Positions 47,399-57,526 of a stretch of DNA of 64,000 nt are shown piece after piece. The stretch is taken from contig CANMVX010000015.1 of the NCBI GenBank assembly GCA_947501115.1, positions 30,849-94,848 of the forward strand. Direction: 5' to 3'. Every line of letters starts with the position of its first letter. Positions within the stretch are counted from its first letter, which is position 1. The notes beneath the pieces are model-generated. The model did not search any database. It was not told where the DNA came from and worked only from the letters and a program-made list of their open reading frames with translations. The position numbers and the translations under genes are program-made. Source of the stretch: Haliscomenobacteraceae bacterium. GTDB taxonomy: Bacteria; Bacteroidota; Bacteroidia; Chitinophagales; Saprospiraceae.

Positions 47399-49621
47399 AT
47401 GACTTTTTTCACTCGCATATTATACCTGGGTACTTATTTTTTACTTTTTTTTGTTATGCCACTATTGTGTCAGGATGCTGAAATTTTTCCACCCAGCAAG
47501 GTTAAAAGAGCTATTGAATCAAAAAAAATTGAAAAATCTATTCGCATTGATGGCATGCTGAATGAGGAGGAATGGAAAAATACACCGGTAAATTCCTCCT
47601 TTCTTCAAATTGAACCTAATCAGGGCGAACTTGCTAATCAACAAACTTTTTTACGCGTCCTTTACAATAAACAGTATTTATATTTTGGCATTTTTGCCTC
47701 AGATTCTTTAGGTAAAAAGGCCATTCGTGCTACAGATTTTAAAAGGGACTTCAATTTCAATTCGCATGACCTGGTTGCCTTAGCTTTTGACGGCTTTAAT
47801 GACAATAGAAATGCTATGGCACTTACCATGAATGCTTATGGTGTGCAACGCGATTTGTTGTCTTTCGATGACCTTTATTATGATTCAGACTGGGATGGTT
47901 TGTGGCGTGTTCGCACCAATAGGACCGATTCAGGCTGGTATGCAGAAGTTGCCGTTCCCTGGCAAACCTTACGATATCCAAAATTAACGGATTCCATTCA
48001 AAATTGGGGGTTCAACATGATTAGAGTCAGACGTTCTACAAACGAAACTTCGGCATTTTCACCTTTCCCTCGCTCTTTTAGTGCTTTGAGAATGGCTTAT
48101 GCTGGATTGTTGACTAATCTCAAACCGCCCCCGCCTAAATCAAATATTCGTGTTCAACCTTATGTTTTGGGTGCTTTGGACAGATATTCACCGGAAATAA
48201 AAGATAAAAAACAACAATCGCTCAAATTAGGTGGCGAATTAAAATGGGCCATTAATCCCAATTCTGTTCTCGATGTTACCCTTAATACGGACTTTGCTCA
48301 AGCGGATGTGGATAGGCAGATTAATAATATTACCCGATTTTCTATTCTTTTTCCTGAAAGACGTCAGTTCTTCCTCGAAAATGCATCTCTTTTTGGTGTT
48401 GGTGGAGGTCCATCTCCCGATTTCTCAGGCGGATTTATGCGCATTCAACCTTTCTTTAGTAGAAGAATTGGTCTGGATGACAATGGTAATCCAATTCCTA
48501 TTGATATGGGTAGCAGATACGTTTACCGTTCCTTAAAGAGAAATGCTGGCGTAATGGCCATTCAGCAACGGGGTTTTAATGGAGAGGATCCAACCAGGTT
48601 TTTTATAGGCAGATTTTCAGAAAACCTGGGCGAACAACATAGAATTGGTGCCTTGGTTGCCTTAAAAGAAGGGCCAAATGGCATTCACGCTACCAGTATG
48701 TTAGATGGCTTTTTTCGTATGGGACAATCCCACTCCTTAAATACGATGTTGGTGAATACCACCAATTCAAATGGTGAAAAGTCAGGATTTGCTGGATATG
48801 CCCAATATTTTTATGCCACTAATCAATTGAAATTTTGGTGGACCCAATCTATTGTCAATAAAAGTTTTAATCCTGAACTTGGATTTGTCTCCAGAACGGA
48901 TGTAATTGGATCGACACCCGGCGTAAATATTTTTTATCGTGGAAAACATTTGCCGTTTAAAAAAGTCATTAGAGCCTTTGAACCGGGGCTGAATATAGAG
49001 ATTTATCACCAGGCTTCTACAGGAAAACTTATTGAAAGGCAGGTGAACCTTTGGCCGCTATTCTTCAATTTACAAAATGGGGGTTTTATTGGGTATGGTA
49101 CTTATTTTGCTTTTCAAAACTTAACGGAACCTTTTGAACCTCTCGGCGTTCGCATTCAAACAGGAACGTATAATTATCAAAGGAATCAGATTTTCCTAAG
49201 TTCAGATCCCTCAAAAATGTTAAATATTTTTTCTGATTTTAGCTGGGGAAATTACTTTGACGGTAAATTGAGTTCTTTGGATCTTACCATGCAATTTGCT
49301 CCCATTCCTCATTTTTCTTTATTGGGACGGGTAAATCGGAATGTTGTTAAAAAATTAGGTGAAAATGGTATCTCCGAAACCATTGATTTATTTAGTATTG
49401 AAGGAAGATTTGCCTTAAATCCAAGACTTCAGCTGGTGGGGTTTTATCAACAAAATGCAGAAAACAAGTTGAAAAATTACAACATTCGTATTTCATGGGA
49501 ATACAGACCTCTTTCGTTTATTTATCTGGTGTTAAACAAACGAGGATTTGAAAGATTTGATGGCATAAATCAAAATGAGCAGCATGCCATCTTAAAATTA
49601 AGTTACCTACGGCAATTATAA
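47399..49621 (+). CDS. DUF5916 domain-containing protein (second paralogue)
   Basis: 'IRIDGMLNEEEWKNTPVNSSFLQIEPNQGELANQQTFLRVLYNKQYLYFGIFA', 'TLNTDFAQADVDRQINNITRFSILFPERRQFFLENASLF'. Confidence 0.88.
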   Translation: MTFFTRILYLGTYFLLFFVMPLLCQDAEIFPPSKVKRAIESKKIEKSIRIDGMLNEEEWKNTPVNSSFLQIEPNQGELANQQTFLRVLYNKQYLYFGIFASDSLGKKAIRATDFKRDFNFNSHDLVALAFDGFNDNRNAMALTMNAYGVQRDLLSFDDLYYDSDWDGLWRVRTNRTDSGWYAEVAVPWQTLRYPKLTDSIQNWGFNMIRVRRSTNETSAFSPFPRSFSALRMAYAGLLTNLKPPPPKSNIRVQPYVLGALDRYSPEIKDKKQQSLKLGGELKWAINPNSVLDVTLNTDFAQADVDRQINNITRFSILFPERRQFFLENASLFGVGGGPSPDFSGGFMRIQPFFSRRIGLDDNGNPIPIDMGSRYVYRSLKRNAGVMAIQQRGFNGEDPTRFFIGRFSENLGEQHRIGALVALKEGPNGIHATSMLDGFFRMGQSHSLNTMLVNTTNSNGEKSGFAGYAQYFYATNQLKFWWTQSIVNKSFNPELGFVSRTDVIGSTPGVNIFYRGKHLPFKKVIRAFEPGLNIEIYHQASTGKLIERQVNLWPLFFNLQNGGFIGYGTYFAFQNLTEPFEPLGVRIQTGTYNYQRNQIFLSSDPSKMLNIFSDFSWGNYFDGKLSSLDLTMQFAPIPHFSLLGRVNRNVVKKLGENGISETIDLFSIEGRFALNPRLQLVGFYQQNAENKLKNYNIRISWEYRPLSFIYLVLNKRGFERFDGINQNEQHAILKLSYLRQL

Positions 49622-49635
49622 AAACTGGACGATAA

Positions 49636-50835
49636 CTAATCTTGGCGTGTTACTTTTTCAGTGATTACCCCTGTTTCCTTATTTTTCAATATCACTTTTT
49701 TATCTCCATTAGGTAATATTTCTTCCTTAATGAACCAGTGTTGTGCATCAAAATCAACATAAACGGAAGGTTTTGAAAGTCCTGTCTGGCCTCTCCAAAG
49801 TGGAAGCACAACGGGTTCCCACAATTTGGTTTTAGCAGATTTATAAGCTGCATCAATAATGGCATTCACCACATAGCCGTCGTAAAAGGTTTCGCGGGGA
49901 GATATGCCTTTTTCAAAGGAATCAAACATATCATTAAACATGTTAGGATAACCTAATTCGTGAGCTTCATCTCCAACAGGAAATTGCCAGCCCGATGTGC
50001 TTTCAGCCTTTTCGGCAACGTAGGCATTTCCCGCCCCACTGGTGTACATTTCAAATCCAGTCCTGAGAAAGGAATTTAACCAGATAGTACCCTCGGTACC
50101 CATCACTTCATCTCTCAAATCCATACCTCCCCGAAATGTCCAGGAAACTTCAAATTGACCAATGGCACCATTTTCATATTTAACCAGACCAATAGCATGG
50201 TCTTCTGCATCTATGGGTTTAACCTGTGTGTCGGCCCAGCACATTACTTCTACGGGTAACACATCTTTACCAATAAAGCTTCTGGAGATTTCGATACAAT
50301 GGCATCCTAAATCCAGCACAGCACCACCGCCAGCCTTTTCAATATCCCAAAACCAATCGGAATGTGGACCAGGATGAGTTTCCCTTGATTTTGCCCATAG
50401 TATTCTACCGATGGCACCTGCCTGTACACTTTTAAGTGATTTCAGAAATTTGGGGGTATAGCAAAGGTCTTCTAAATAGCCTGCAAAAACACCCGCTTCT
50501 TCGCAGGCCAAAGTCATTCGGAGGGCTTCAGCCGCATTTCTGCCCAAAGGTTTGGTACATAAAACCGCTTTTTTATGTTTGACACATAGCATAACAGCTT
50601 CTTCGTGCAAATTATTAGGTAGTCCAATAACTATAAACTCTGCATCGGGATGAACGATGGCTTCTTCCATATCGGTAGTAAAAAAAGGAACTTCATAGTC
50701 CTTTGCAAATCTTTCAGCCGTCTCTTTTCTTCTGGCGTAAATGACTTTAACCTCATCTTTTCCTCTTCTTCCACAAAGTGATTCGGCATAAAAGCGGCCG
50801 ATAAAGCCACCACCAAGAATGCATATTTTAGCCAT
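49636..50835 (-). CDS. Gfo/Idh/MocA family oxidoreductase
   Basis: 'ICILGGGFIGRFYAESLCGR', 'VLCTKPLGRNAAEALRM', 'GGGAVLDLGCHCIEISR'. Confidence 0.93.
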   Translation of the reverse strand: MAKICILGGGFIGRFYAESLCGRRGKDEVKVIYARRKETAERFAKDYEVPFFTTDMEEAIVHPDAEFIVIGLPNNLHEEAVMLCVKHKKAVLCTKPLGRNAAEALRMTLACEEAGVFAGYLEDLCYTPKFLKSLKSVQAGAIGRILWAKSRETHPGPHSDWFWDIEKAGGGAVLDLGCHCIEISRSFIGKDVLPVEVMCWADTQVKPIDAEDHAIGLVKYENGAIGQFEVSWTFRGGMDLRDEVMGTEGTIWLNSFLRTGFEMYTSGAGNAYVAEKAESTSGWQFPVGDEAHELGYPNMFNDMFDSFEKGISPRETFYDGYVVNAIIDAAYKSAKTKLWEPVVLPLWRGQTGLSKPSVYVDFDAQHWFIKEEILPNGDKKVILKNKETGVITEKVTRQD

Positions 50836-51650
50836 TACTTTTCAATTTTTAGGGTTATTTCTTGTTCTTTTCGTAAAAAATCAGCGTTTTCTACCTTGCT
50901 ATTTTTTTCATTTAACAAGGATGCATCTGGAACGACGGAGACAGGGGTTATGCAGGAAGTATGTTTTTCCCTGAAAGGTATATTGTAAGACAAATTATAG
51001 GCGGAAATAACAGACCATCTGGCATACTCTGATAAGTTAGCTTCAGATCTATGCAATACATTGGGGTGGAAAAAGAGTACGTCTCCTGCTGTTAATTCAC
51101 AATAAATGAGGTCAGAAATTTTAGCTGCTTCTGAAACAAAAGTGTCATCAGCGCCTTGTTGTTCACCGGCAAAGTGATGTTCAAACCTTTGCATTTTATG
51201 TGTCCCACGCAATACCTGTAAACAACCATTGGCTTTATTAGCGTCCGTTAAAGCCACCATGACAGAAATCATGGCTTCGGGAAATAAAAAGCCATTTTTG
51301 TACCAATAGCCATAATCTTGGTGCCACTCCCAGGCGCCGCCCACTCTGGGTTCTTTTTGCATGACTTTAGAATGAAAATGACAAACCTCTCCCTCGCCAA
51401 GTAATGATTGAACACTGTCTATCATTCGTTTACAACGAGACATTAATCCAAATGGGTCGTCCCCTGCCGTAAACCAAAGCGTTAGTTTTGTTTTTTTGCC
51501 ATCCTGGTCATTCAGATCGAAGGCATGATCTACTACCGATTCGTCGGTAGCCGTCTGATATAGCAAATCAATTTCAGCGGATGAAAAGAAATCTTTAATC
51601 ACCAGAAAACCATCCCGATGATAATCTATAACTTGTTTATTAGTTAACAT
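50835..51650 (-). CDS. Phytanoyl-CoA dioxygenase family protein
   Basis: 'YHRDGFLVIKDFFSSAEIDLLYQ', Fe-binding 'WEWHQDYGYWYKNG', 'GDVLFFHPNVLHRSEANLS'. TAATG overlap with downstream gene. Confidence 0.92.
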   Translation of the reverse strand: MLTNKQVIDYHRDGFLVIKDFFSSAEIDLLYQTATDESVVDHAFDLNDQDGKKTKLTLWFTAGDDPFGLMSRCKRMIDSVQSLLGEGEVCHFHSKVMQKEPRVGGAWEWHQDYGYWYKNGFLFPEAMISVMVALTDANKANGCLQVLRGTHKMQRFEHHFAGEQQGADDTFVSEAAKISDLIYCELTAGDVLFFHPNVLHRSEANLSEYARWSVISAYNLSYNIPFREKHTSCITPVSVVPDASLLNEKNSKVENADFLRKEQEITLKIEK

Positions 51651-51740
51651 TTAGCCTATTTATTTCTCTAAGTTAAGAAATAGAAAGTTACGGAACAATA
51701 GGAAATAAGTGTTCTATAGGCAAAAAAAATATTTTTTGGT

Positions 51741-52682
51741 TTATTGTTGCTGGTTTGCCATATAATCAAGGGCTATTTGATCGGTTGTAAATGGTTCGGT
51801 TTCGAGAAGCACCCTATTGGTATCCTCAAATGTTAAGCCGTCTTCATAGCCAACGGACACATACACCGTCAAATTTTGCCTGGCATTACCTTTATAAATG
51901 CCTTTGGCGGGGGTACAGTTTGTAAAATTCCTTCCTACGGATAATTTCACATGAAAATGATTTACCCAAACTTTATTCGTCGGATCAATACCTACCCACC
52001 CAAGAGCAGGAATCCAGGCTTCTACCCATGCATGGGTGGCGCCATGACCTCTCATTCCATCAGCATTGGCACAAATATAACCACTAACATACCTGGAGGG
52101 AATTTGTAGTGTTCTTAAAATTTGCAGGAGCAAATGGGCAAAATCCTGGCAAACGCCTCTTTTATGGGCCAGAATTTCATCGACTGTTGTAAAAATATTG
52201 GTGATTCCTTTGGTATATACAAAGTTGGAAAAAACATAATTGCTGGCATTTTCTACTATTTTAACCAGGCTCTTTTCATTTTGAGATACTTCGTTGGCGA
52301 TATCTTCGATAATAGATTGTTTATGAATAGGGTCGTACCGTCGGCATTCGAGCAAAAGAATATTATCGGCGACATCGATATGTAACCCTTCAAAATCTGC
52401 CTCGGAGTCTAATGGGTTAGTTTGATTAATAATAGTTCTAACCAACATTTTACTTTCAATTTGTAATGATTTGTGGGCAATGGGAATAGAAAATAAGCCT
52501 ACTTTATTGCCGTAATAATCTTTATAAATTTGAACGTCAGGTTGATGAGTTATATGAATTTCTTGCTGCAAAATCTCTTGTTCCGGACAATTCAAGCCGA
52601 AAAGTCTTATTTCATTTACACTCTCTTTTACAGGTTTTTCATATTCATACCGGGTAATATGGTGGATGTTGAATACAGGCAT
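51741..52682 (-). CDS. Transglutaminase-like family protein
   Basis: N-terminal 'HITRYEYEKPVKESVNEIRL'; catalytic 'GVCQDFAHLLLQILRTLQIPSRYVSGY', 'ATHAWVEAWIPALGWVGIDPTN'. Confidence 0.93.
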   Translation of the reverse strand: MPVFNIHHITRYEYEKPVKESVNEIRLFGLNCPEQEILQQEIHITHQPDVQIYKDYYGNKVGLFSIPIAHKSLQIESKMLVRTIINQTNPLDSEADFEGLHIDVADNILLLECRRYDPIHKQSIIEDIANEVSQNEKSLVKIVENASNYVFSNFVYTKGITNIFTTVDEILAHKRGVCQDFAHLLLQILRTLQIPSRYVSGYICANADGMRGHGATHAWVEAWIPALGWVGIDPTNKVWVNHFHVKLSVGRNFTNCTPAKGIYKGNARQNLTVYVSVGYEDGLTFEDTNRVLLETEPFTTDQIALDYMANQQQ

Positions 52683-52693
52683 TCGTAGTAATT

Positions 52694-53641
52694 TTAATAG
52701 TAATCAAAAAAAGTTTGACCAAGTGTGTGAGTGAACGGATAAATACTTGATTTGGTGTCATGGAGAAACTTTTTTAAGTTATCTCTGCGTATATATTCGA
52801 CATCGGCAAATTCAACCTGACTTATAAGTCTTCCAAATTGATTCAAGAGCGGGGCATTCATGGGAGAATTATTTTCTCCAATTACCTGATTTAAATAATT
52901 CCGCATTCTACCTAAACAATAAAGGACGGAGTGAGGAAATTGAGGATGAAGCATAACCTGATGAAGCACATTGAAATTGTAATCAAAATTCCTATAATTT
53001 TTCAGGTGAAATTCGTAACCAGAAAGGGAGAACAACAAATTTCGCCAATATAGAATATCTTTATTTTGATTAAGATCATATTGAATGGACTCAAAAAAGA
53101 AATCACCCAGTTCGAGGGTTAACAAAGTTCTTTCTGTGAATTTTCCTAAGCCCATAAAGTTCCAACCCATACCACGAGGCATGGTAGCATCGGTAATTCC
53201 GGTATATAACAAGCAATTTTTCAATAGGGATTCGATAACGGGCAGTCCTTCATTGTTTTGTAATTGTGATACTGTTTTAGGATTATTAATAATATGGTAC
53301 ATTTGATTGACTTGTTCCCAGACCTCTTTGGTAATATGATCTTGCATACCGCGGGCATTTTCACGGGCTTTGTTCAATAAAATGCGCAGAGAATTTTCAT
53401 TTTTCGGTTCAATTAGAAGGAATTGAATAATCTGATGAGCGGTAGCCGGTTTTAACGCCTCTTTTTCATTTTGGAGATTGGAAAATACATGCAATAATGA
53501 CTGCATACTATTTAACTCGGACGGACTTTTGTCAAGAGACAGAACATATTGGGTATGCAGCATACGTAACATTCCCTCGGAACGTTCCATATATCGCCCC
53601 AACCAATACATCGAATCAGCTATTCTACTAAGCATTTTCAT
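52694..53641 (-). CDS. Alpha-E domain-containing protein (DUF403)
   Basis: 'MLSRIADSMYWLGRYMERSEGMLRMLHTQY' and 'RGMGWNFMGLGKFTERTLLTLEL' signatures. Confidence 0.92.
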   Translation of the reverse strand: MKMLSRIADSMYWLGRYMERSEGMLRMLHTQYVLSLDKSPSELNSMQSLLHVFSNLQNEKEALKPATAHQIIQFLLIEPKNENSLRILLNKARENARGMQDHITKEVWEQVNQMYHIINNPKTVSQLQNNEGLPVIESLLKNCLLYTGITDATMPRGMGWNFMGLGKFTERTLLTLELGDFFFESIQYDLNQNKDILYWRNLLFSLSGYEFHLKNYRNFDYNFNVLHQVMLHPQFPHSVLYCLGRMRNYLNQVIGENNSPMNAPLLNQFGRLISQVEFADVEYIRRDNLKKFLHDTKSSIYPFTHTLGQTFFDYY

Positions 53642-53656
53642 GGGGTTACTTTTTTA

Positions 53657-55099
53657 TTAATTAATAATCCAGGTATCTTTACTACCTCCACCTTGAGATG
53701 AATTCACCACCATAGAACCTTCTCTAAGTGCCACCCTTGTGAGGCCACCGGGTACGATTTCGATACCAGAGGGTCCGCAAAGAGCATAAGGTCTAAGATC
53801 TACGTGTCTTGCCACCAATTTCCCATCGATGAGGCAAGGCACGGTTGAAAGTTGAATAATAGGTTGAGCTATAAATTCTCTGGGATTTTCATCTACTGCT
53901 TTTTTAAAAGCATTCACCTCTTCATCGGTTGTCTTATTGCCCATTAACATACCATAACCACCAGATTGATTGGTTCGTTTTAAGACCATCTGATGAATAT
54001 TTTTAAATACGTGATCACGTATTTCCTGATTTTCTAAATGATAAGTAGGTATATTTGGTAAAATCGGATCTTCGTTAAGATAATATTTTATCATTTGAGG
54101 AACGTATGCATAAACGGCCTTGTCATCGGCGACTCCGTTACCTAAGGCATTGGCAATAGCCACATTACCTTTTCTGTAGGCACCTACCAGGCCTGGAACA
54201 CCTAACATACTTCCCGAATTAAAGGTAATAGGATCCAAAAAATCATCATCTACTCTTCTGTAAATTACATCAACCTGCACTAAACCATGGGTTGTTTTCA
54301 TGAAAACCTTATGATTATCAACGAGTAAATCACTGCCTTCCACCAGTGGAATACCCATTTGGCGCGCCAGAAAAGTATGCTCATAATAGGCAGAATTAAA
54401 TACGCCGGGAGTAAGAATAACAGCGATAGGATTATTGGTTTGTCGGGGTGAAAGGGCAATGAGATTTGCGTGAAGTAGTAAGGGATAATTTCCAACCATA
54501 CTCACCTTATTTTCAGTGAGTAAAGATGGAAATATTCGTTTTGTCACCTCCCGGTTTTCCAACATGTAAGAGACCCCGGAAGGCGTTCTTAAATTATCCT
54601 CGAGGACATAAAATGCTTTATCCTCGCCTCTGATTAAATCAATGCCTGAAACATGTACATAAATATCATGGGGCACATTAATACCATAAACTTCTCTTGT
54701 AAAATGCGGGCAGGAGGCAATGAGGGATGCCGGTATTATTTTTTCCTTTAAAATATTTTGCTCGTGATAAATATCATTTAAAAAAAGATTGAGGGCTTTT
54801 AACCTTTGTTTAATACCCCGTGTCACTTGTTCCCACTCCAAAGTGGTAATAATGCGTGGAATAATGTCAAAGGGAAAAATTCTTTCAATGCCGGCATTAT
54901 CACTATACACCGTAAAAGTTATGCCTTGATTCATAAATAACTCATTGGCGTATTGCTCTTTCCTTAGTAATTCATCGAGTGGCATTTGTCCCATCGATGC
55001 CATAAGTGCCTGATAAGGAGCACGAATTACTTTACTTTCGAGCATTTCGTCCCAGCTCTTTCCTGTGGAATATGACCCAATGAGTTGTTCAAGATTCAT
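53657..55099 (-). CDS. Circularly permuted type 2 ATP-grasp protein (DUF404/DUF407)
   Basis: 'FYVLEDNLRTPSGVSYMLENREV', 'VDVIYRRVDDDFLDPITF', 'GNVAIANALGNGVADDKAVYAYVPQMI', 'HVDLRPYALCG'. Confidence 0.93.
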   Translation of the reverse strand: MNLEQLIGSYSTGKSWDEMLESKVIRAPYQALMASMGQMPLDELLRKEQYANELFMNQGITFTVYSDNAGIERIFPFDIIPRIITTLEWEQVTRGIKQRLKALNLFLNDIYHEQNILKEKIIPASLIASCPHFTREVYGINVPHDIYVHVSGIDLIRGEDKAFYVLEDNLRTPSGVSYMLENREVTKRIFPSLLTENKVSMVGNYPLLLHANLIALSPRQTNNPIAVILTPGVFNSAYYEHTFLARQMGIPLVEGSDLLVDNHKVFMKTTHGLVQVDVIYRRVDDDFLDPITFNSGSMLGVPGLVGAYRKGNVAIANALGNGVADDKAVYAYVPQMIKYYLNEDPILPNIPTYHLENQEIRDHVFKNIHQMVLKRTNQSGGYGMLMGNKTTDEEVNAFKKAVDENPREFIAQPIIQLSTVPCLIDGKLVARHVDLRPYALCGPSGIEIVPGGLTRVALREGSMVVNSSQGGGSKDTWIIN

Positions 55100-55223
55100 A
55101 ATAGATAAATAATTTATTACGTGGAATAAATTGTGAATACTAATATAACTTGATTTCTATTTGGTGGAACGTTGGAAAGGTAATAAAATATTTAGCTTTT
55201 TTCGTATATTTTCGAAAAAAACA

Positions 55224-55847
55224 ATGACGAAGGGTATCAAACTTTTTATGGGTATTATTTTTGTCCTGGCTTTATTTGGTGCGGGGTATCTTTTTGCACT
55301 ATATCTGAGTGAAAAGGAAAATAATGAAAACAGAATAGAGGAATCAACCATTCTGTTGGAGAAAATACAATCTGTAGCTAAAATGGTTACCATAGAGGGT
55401 TACTATTCAGAGCTTTACCGATATGAAGATTTTTGGGGCTACGATTGGTGGATCTTTCGGAAAAAGGCCATTATGCGGGTGAAAGCCAAGGTGTCGGTCG
55501 GGTTCGATTTAAATAATCTTAAATTTGACCTGGATAAAGAAACCTGGACATTATACATACGAAACGTCCCCACTGAACCCGAAATTATTTCCATCGACCA
55601 TCAGATTGATTATTATGACATAAGTCAGGGTTCTTTTAATTCGTTTTCCGAAAAAGATTACAATAAGATTCAGAAAAATGCGAAGGAAATGATTGCCAAA
55701 AAGGCTGCTACAGGAGAATTAATGATTAGGGCTAAAAAGCAAGGTTTAGAACTATTAGATCTTATAAAGTTTATGGCAGAAGGAGCTGGTTGGAAAGTGG
55801 AAGTGGAATCATTAACCCCAAAACAGGATAAAAACGAGAATCAATAA
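55224..55847 (+). CDS. DUF4230 domain-containing membrane-anchored protein
   Basis: TM 'LFMGIIFVLALFGAGYLFALYL' then 'SVAKMVTIEGYYSELYRYEDFWGYDWWIFRKKAIMRVKAKVSVGFDL'. ORF track starts at GTG 55161; ATG 55224 preferred. Confidence 0.75.
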   Translation: MTKGIKLFMGIIFVLALFGAGYLFALYLSEKENNENRIEESTILLEKIQSVAKMVTIEGYYSELYRYEDFWGYDWWIFRKKAIMRVKAKVSVGFDLNNLKFDLDKETWTLYIRNVPTEPEIISIDHQIDYYDISQGSFNSFSEKDYNKIQKNAKEMIAKKAATGELMIRAKKQGLELLDLIKFMAEGAGWKVEVESLTPKQDKNENQ

Positions 55848-55945
55848 TGGCTTTATTTAAAGAAGCTATCTATTTATTCAACTATTTTGTTAACTTTATT
55901 TTTCTCAACATTTAATTTCATCAACCTTTAATATCAATATATAAA

Positions 55946-57511
55946 ATGAATGCAGGTTTAGCTTTATTAATTGCAGGATGGGTATTCGTACTCATTTGGG
56001 TACCGATAGTGGTACTATCGCAAAGAAAAATGCACCCAAAAGCGTTATTTACTTTGTTTTTTGCAGAATTATGGGAAAGATTTTCCTTTTATGGAATGCG
56101 TGCATTCCTCATTTTATATATGACCTCAAGGTTGTTTGATAAATTAAGCCAGGCCGATTCTGACGGAGCCTCCTACGGTATTTATGGTGCTTTTAATGCC
56201 TTATTATATGCATCGCCATTATTAGGAGGTATGTTGGCTGATAAGCTCATTGGATTTAGAAAGGCTATTATTACAGGCGGTTTATTTATGTCGTTTGGCC
56301 AAATTGTCCTTGCTTATAATGCTTTCAATGGCGATACAGAATTATTATTTTTTGTTGGCTTAAGCTTTTTAGCCATTGGAAATGGATTTTTCAAGCCAAA
56401 TATTTCAAGTTTCCTTGGTACTTTTTACGACCGTAACGACAATAGAAAGGATAGTGCATTTACTATTTTTTATATGGGTATAAATATTGGTGCTTTTCTT
56501 GCGCCGTTAACCTGCGGTTATCTTGCCAGAGAGGTTCATTATTCTCTTGGATTCTTGCTCGCTGGCTTAGGAATGCTCACTGGAGTCATTGTTTTCTATA
56601 AAAACAGAGCCGTTTTTGAAGGAAAGGGACTACCGCCTGATATTCCTTTTTTGAAATCATCTTTTATTGCAGGCATAAACAGAGAATGGGCCGTTCTTAT
56701 TGGCGCCTTTTTATTGGTGCCTGTTTTTTCATTCCTTATTCAGGCAGAAGAAATAACTGACTATATTTTACTCCTTGTTGGTTTTGGTATATTGGGATAT
56801 ATTCTATTTAATGCATTTAAATCAGATGAAAAGGAAGAAGGTCAACGATTACTCGTTTTTATGGCCTTATTTTTTGTCCACATGATTTTCTGGGCTTTAT
56901 TCGAACAAGCCGGAGGTTCTATTAATATTCTAACAGATAGATACGTTAACAAACATGGCATTGAAACCTCTCAGTTTCAGTCGGTCAATGCTTTATTTAT
57001 CATCTTACTTGCTCCTGTGTTTACCTGGATTTGGACGGTACTAGGTAGAAAAAAATTAGAACCACGAACACCTATGAAATTCTTTTATGCCATGCTTCAG
57101 ATAGCATTGGGGTATTTTATCATCGTAGTAGGTGCTAAATCTATTCTTCCGGAGGTAAATGAGGGAGGATTGATTCCCATTGTCTTCGTTTTAGGTATGT
57201 ATTTATTTCATACTACGGGCGAATTAAGTCTTTCACCTGTAGGTCTTTCTGTTGTTACTAAGCTTTCACCGGTTAAAACCGTTGGATTTGTTATGGGGTC
57301 CTGGTTTGTTTCTATTGCCTTTGGGCACAAGATTGGAGGCTATTTAGGTAAATTAATAGCTTCGCCGCCTGAGGGCGCCAGTAAAGCGATGGAGTTGCAA
57401 GGTTTCATTGATGTTTATATGAATTGGGGGGTATATATTGTGCTAGGGGTAGCCGCTATTTTGTTTTTTATATCACCTACATTAAAAAAATGGATGCACG
57501 GCGTGCATTAA
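55946..57511 (+). CDS. POT/PTR family peptide MFS transporter
   Basis: 'ELWERFSFYGMRAFLILYMTS', 'GNGFFKPNISSFLGTFYD', 'DSAFTIFYMGINIGAFLAPLTCGYL'. Confidence 0.93.
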   Translation: MNAGLALLIAGWVFVLIWVPIVVLSQRKMHPKALFTLFFAELWERFSFYGMRAFLILYMTSRLFDKLSQADSDGASYGIYGAFNALLYASPLLGGMLADKLIGFRKAIITGGLFMSFGQIVLAYNAFNGDTELLFFVGLSFLAIGNGFFKPNISSFLGTFYDRNDNRKDSAFTIFYMGINIGAFLAPLTCGYLAREVHYSLGFLLAGLGMLTGVIVFYKNRAVFEGKGLPPDIPFLKSSFIAGINREWAVLIGAFLLVPVFSFLIQAEEITDYILLLVGFGILGYILFNAFKSDEKEEGQRLLVFMALFFVHMIFWALFEQAGGSINILTDRYVNKHGIETSQFQSVNALFIILLAPVFTWIWTVLGRKKLEPRTPMKFFYAMLQIALGYFIIVVGAKSILPEVNEGGLIPIVFVLGMYLFHTTGELSLSPVGLSVVTKLSPVKTVGFVMGSWFVSIAFGHKIGGYLGKLIASPPEGASKAMELQGFIDVYMNWGVYIVLGVAAILFFISPTLKKWMHGVH

Positions 57512-57526
57512 ACCTTAAAATACAAA

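Noticed and set aside
51722-51739. AAAAAATATTTTTT palindrome next to the transglutaminase stop
   Set aside because: A/T-only with no real loop; too weak to call as a terminator in this AT-rich sequence.
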